A DNA stretch of 64,000 bases, taken from Plutella xylostella (lineage: Eukaryota; Arthropoda; Insecta; Lepidoptera; Plutellidae). Within the stretch, counting starts at the first letter, position 1; each line of letters begins with the position of its first letter. Positions 60,547 through 64,000 of the stretch are shown here, one piece after another. The notes beneath the pieces were generated by a model. That model saw nothing but the letters and a program-made list of their open reading frames with translations, was not told the origin of the DNA and ran no database searches. The stretch spans positions 7,073,001 to 7,137,000 of the forward strand of contig NC_064008.1 of NCBI RefSeq assembly GCF_932276165.1, read 5' to 3'. A program made the translations under genes and the position numbers.

Positions 60547-60949
60547 GTCTTATAGCTACACCCCCATCCTAAATGACACGAAACCCATGAAATAAAACAC
60601 ACCCAAAACTTTCAAAATATATTACCTAACAAAAACACACAAAACAAAAAACGCAAAAATCGCATACAAAAACAAAACACAGTCTACACAGCACAACACA
60701 ATCGGACAAGATAAAACACACTTAGCACAGTGTAGAATGAAGTCAGGTTGATGGCGTTTCTGTTTCCGTTTCCAGAGTCTGTTGATGGCGTTTCCTCGGT
60801 TTCCGTGAGTTTGAGCAGCAGGTCCCGCGGGGGTCGCGGGTCTCCGCCGGGGCAGTTGTCGTACATGACATTTTGGTCGCAGTCCTGGGGAAGAGAATAC
60901 GTTGCATTATGCTGAGCTGGAACCCTTTTGCTAAAATGATGAATGCACA

Positions 60950-61075
60950 CATATTGCTTTTCTAACTGCCTATCTGTTATATTAATGTCAAGTCAAGTCG
61001 TTTATGTAATTTTAATGTTATGTATCCTAAGTTCCTGTATTGTGTTAATTAAATAAATAATTTATCTATCTATCA
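60950..61075 (+). mobile_element. LINE 3' UTR with (ATCT)n tail
   Basis: GTCAAGTCAAGTCGTTTATG, AATTAAATAAATAATTTATC and (TATC)n. Confidence 0.5.
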
Positions 61076-61103
61076 TTGTTTTAGTTATGAACAATGTATA
61101 TTG

Positions 61104-61247
61104 AGAAGTGTCTGTAGTCGAGCTAGCTTCAGTGACCGTCCACCAACCCGCACTAGGCCAGCGTGGTGGACTAGGCCTAAAACCCTTCCTTCGAAGGAGA
61201 TGCGTCTCCCAGCAGTGGGGACGTGATGGGTCGTAATGATGATGATA
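61104..61247 (+). mobile_element. 5S-derived SINE with internal deletion
   Basis: The 5' head GAAGTGTCTGTAGTCGAG..TTCAGTGACCG jumps directly to TCCACCAACCCGCACTAGGC, so most of the 5S-like part and the body are lost. The 3' end and (GATGAT)n tail are intact. Confidence 0.7.
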
Positions 61248-62274
61248 TTGAGTTCAAAGGTAAGATCTCCCTGGCATCATTCCGACCACAGCGGCCAAAC
61301 TAATAGGGCTATGCCACATGAGCATAATTAATTCAAATATCCTGAAGAAAACCAAGGATTACGTATTTATTAAGGGAATTAACTATAGAATTATACATTG
61401 GAGTATGCATAAGTACTTTAATACTGGTCGGCGAGCCAGCTGTGAGTTAGTTTTAATTAAATTTCAGTTAGACGAATGTTGAAATGATTCCCAGAATCAC
61501 ACTAATTAAGATAAAGATACAGCTTATGGATATGGATTAGGGAATTATACTATCGTATATACTATTTTGAAGGTCTATCACACACACACAAAGAGAGAAA
61601 AATTTAAGTAGGTTAGGCACCTACTTATATGTATGGAATTCGCAGGGGGACCTCTTTATAGGCGATAAGCGATAACTATATGAAGTTAAATTAACTATTT
61701 TGAGTAAAATTTTGCTTCGATCTTCGATCTAGCTAGGCTGTATCAAAGTAATCAACATCGATGAAAGTATATCTACGCTCCAAAAATTCAGGAAAACGAA
61801 TCAAATTTTCCTAGCTTCAAAAAACCCAATATTCAGCAAACAAAATGATATTGCAGAAAGCGCCACAGCAACGGGTTTTAAACCAAAGTTAAAAGTCCCA
61901 CTTCAAACTATAAGCCAACGACACTAGAATGAAAAGTCGACAATTTGATTTGTAAAACTAGCTTCGTTGTTTGTGAGGAAAAGTTGAGATTTTCGCAATT
62001 GCTATGACGAAACAAAGCACATCGTATTCTATCTTTGCGCTTTTGTTTATAGTGCGTCCTAACTGATCACCGCAGGAAGAGCAAGTTTGTACACTGCTGG
62101 AACAGTGAAAAATTGTTACAGGATTTATAATAATAAGAGGTTGCCATAGACTATTCTTACGGCAGATAAAGACGTAGGACTGGTCAGTGGTCACACATGA
62201 GTATAATGGGTACAGTATACAGTTGACATGTAACGCTCCTTCCATACGCCCCGTGCTGAGTTGTGATCATTATC
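61248..62274. other. Intergenic
   Basis: No gene or clear repeat seen. Confidence 0.4.
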
Positions 62275-62480
62275 ATCAACAGCCTATAGCAGTCCACTGT
62301 TGGACGTAAGCCTCACCCAAAGCACGCCACTGGATGCGATATATAGCTTTCCGCATTCACTCATTACCAGTGTCCTTTCGAAAGTCGTCACCCATCTAGC
62401 CGGAGGGCTGCCTACACTACGTTTGACTAGTCGCGGTCTCCACTCCAGAACACGTTTACCCCATTGCATAGTCGTGATCA
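62275..62480 (-). mobile_element. RTE-like C-terminal fragment
   Basis: The - strand reads WGKRVLEWRPRLVKRSVGSP, then stops and shifts, ending in the 3' end complementary to AGCAGTCCACTGTTGGACGT. It faces 62735-63005 as an inverted partner. Confidence 0.7.
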
Positions 62481-62734
62481 GTTAGGACAAAAAAAAACGC
62501 GGCAAGCCCGAGGCGCGCCCGCGCTCGCAGTTCGCGCAACTCTCAAGCACCTTGTTAGCCTTTGACCGTCGGTACCCATATTCTATCAAAAGTGTTGCAA
62601 ATTTTATCACGCCAGCGTCGCGCGTATAGCGTATACCTGACTCGTTTTATTTTGGTGCGATAAAATTGTTTGGTGCTATGCGGTGTGCGGTTCATAAAAT
62701 ATAAGTAATTATTTTATTTATACTTCAAAGAACT

Positions 62735-63005
62735 AAAGTCACAGACATAGCTCACCGAGTTAGTAAGCTTAAGTGGCAGTGGGCTGGTCACATCTGTCGA
62801 AGAACCGATAACCGATGGGGTAAACATGTTCCGGAGTGGAGGCCGCGACTAGGCAAGCGTAGTGTGGGACGCCCTCCGGCAAGATGGGACTTGCGAAAGG
62901 TGACTGGTTACGATTGGATGCGGAAAGCTAAAGATCGCATCCAGTGGCGTGCTTTGGGAGAGGCCTATGTCCAGCAGTGAACTGCTGTAGGCTAATGTTG
63001 ATGAT
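62735..63005 (+). mobile_element. RTE-like C-terminal fragment, inverted partner
   Basis: KLKWQWAGHICRRTDNRWGK, LGKRSVGRPPARW and IQWRALGEAYVQQ then TGA, with a GTTGATGAT tail. Together with 62275-62480 it forms a long inverted pair around a 250-base spacer rich in GCGCG at its left. Confidence 0.75.
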
Positions 63006-63793
63006 TTTATTTATTCCGGGTAACGTTCAAAGTTAGCATTGAAGATTGTTTTAATAGATATGCAAACCATTTCGTGCTTTAGGCGTTTGATAAAGAGACC
63101 TTTCTTTTGCACTAATATCTTTTTCGTTTTTCGTTCAAATAATAGCACCTCAGTTTCGGTGCGGCAGTAAACAAATGTAGCTGTATCAGTACATGCGGAC
63201 AGTAGGTATTTAGCTTTGTTTTTGTATGTGATATTTTATCTTGTTCGTTTATTGTTTATCAAAGACCTGGCACATATTATATTTGGTGCGATTAAATTAT
63301 TTAGTGCTTTGTGTGTCGATCAAAGCTAGTATAGTTTCCAAGTTACAAACATTTTATAGTTCACACATTTTGAGTAGTGAATTATTTCAACTTTAAAAAA
63401 ATGAAAATTTGCAGTCATCAACATAAAAATATGCTTCTTTAAGAACTTTTCTAGAAAAGAAACAAGCTCTAAGTATGAAATCATTTACATACCTAATAAA
63501 TACGCTGTAAAACACGAGCCACACAAAACGCAAATAGCAATTATGGCACAGTATGAGAAAATATACAGGAGTGTAAACTACACTTTGAATAAAACATATA
63601 ATTTACTTCTGATGAAGAAGATATTTGTAGCGAATTTTCAAAAGTTTTCATTAATGACCCTTTTCGGCTTGACGAGCAATGAAAAAGTTCCATTGACAAT
63701 AGCATCTAATTACTCCTAAACGGAAAAGACTAGCTTAATGAAGCCGTCTGCAGTATTGAAGTCCATTTAGCAGCGCATCAGACTAGATACTTA
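63006..63793. other. Intergenic with a MITE piece at 63655-63790
   Basis: AGCAATGAAAAAGTTCCATT, ACTCCTAAACGGAAAAGACT and AAGCCGTCTGCAGTATTGAA repeat the segment seen at 25620-25750. No gene is recognised. Confidence 0.5.
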
Positions 63794-63940
63794 TCCCCTT
63801 ATTCATAAAAAAGGTACTGGACGCTGTAGCTATTGAACTGTTCTGTCACTCTCTGACAGATAACAATTTGTTATTTGACAGAAAGGGACAAAACACTTCA
63901 ATAGTTAAAGCGTCCAGTAACTTTTTTATGAATAAGGGGG
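63794..63940. mobile_element. Palindromic Harbinger-like MITE (TTA target)
   Basis: 147 bases, TTA on both sides (63791-63793, 63941-63943), with arms pairing along most of the length. Sister of 50182-50328. Confidence 0.8.
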
Positions 63941-64000
63941 TTATAAGTTATAACTAAAAACGTAAATATTTTGTTCAAGTTGTAAATTAAAAGTTTAAAC

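Overview
This looks like AT-rich nuclear DNA from a moth or butterfly (Lepidoptera). It holds two multi-exon host genes, set in intergenic DNA and introns packed with transposon remnants. Many genes have GT/AG introns. The repeats point to Lepidoptera: tRNA-headed SINEs with short tails, RTE-like retrotransposon ends with (GATGAT)n tails, elements with a GTCT microsatellite, and a non-LTR element whose ORF1 resembles the baculovirus FP25K family. I cannot name the species.

Host genes. (1) A UDP-glycosyltransferase lies on the + strand in four coding exons between 18278 and 20673. It encodes 521 residues with signal peptide, donor-binding signature, C-terminal membrane anchor and lysine-rich tail. 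(2) An aldehyde oxidase lies on the - strand from 36182 down to 27401. I rebuilt it as 17 coding exons, all with GT/AG splice sites and a continuous reading frame, giving 1262 residues with two 2Fe-2S clusters, an FAD domain and a molybdopterin domain. The two genes are convergent. Both families act in detoxification and odorant or xenobiotic clearance: the oxidase turns aldehydes into acids, the transferase conjugates small lipophilic compounds. Neighbourhood alone does not show that they work together.

Mobile DNA, left to right. 1-4.7 kb: SINEs, a 1.08 kb inverted-repeat element and a 286 bp MITE. 4.7-13.1 kb: a tandem segmental duplication of about 3 kb. Copy A was split by a 2066 bp hAT-like element with 14 bp terminal repeats and an 8 bp target duplication, and copy B keeps the empty site. 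13.1-18 kb: SINEs, RTE-like ends and a near-perfect 183 bp palindrome. 20.7-27.3 kb: a 5S-rRNA-derived SINE, a foldback MITE and a 151 bp CA repeat. 36.2-46.7 kb: a CR1/Jockey-type non-LTR retrotransposon with both ORFs open, followed by a decayed R1-like reverse transcriptase. 46.7-64 kb: no host gene recognised; MITEs, some nested inside one another, and more SINE and RTE fragments.

All calls come from reading the sequence by eye. Family names for repeats are inferred from termini, target duplications and motifs, not from database matches.
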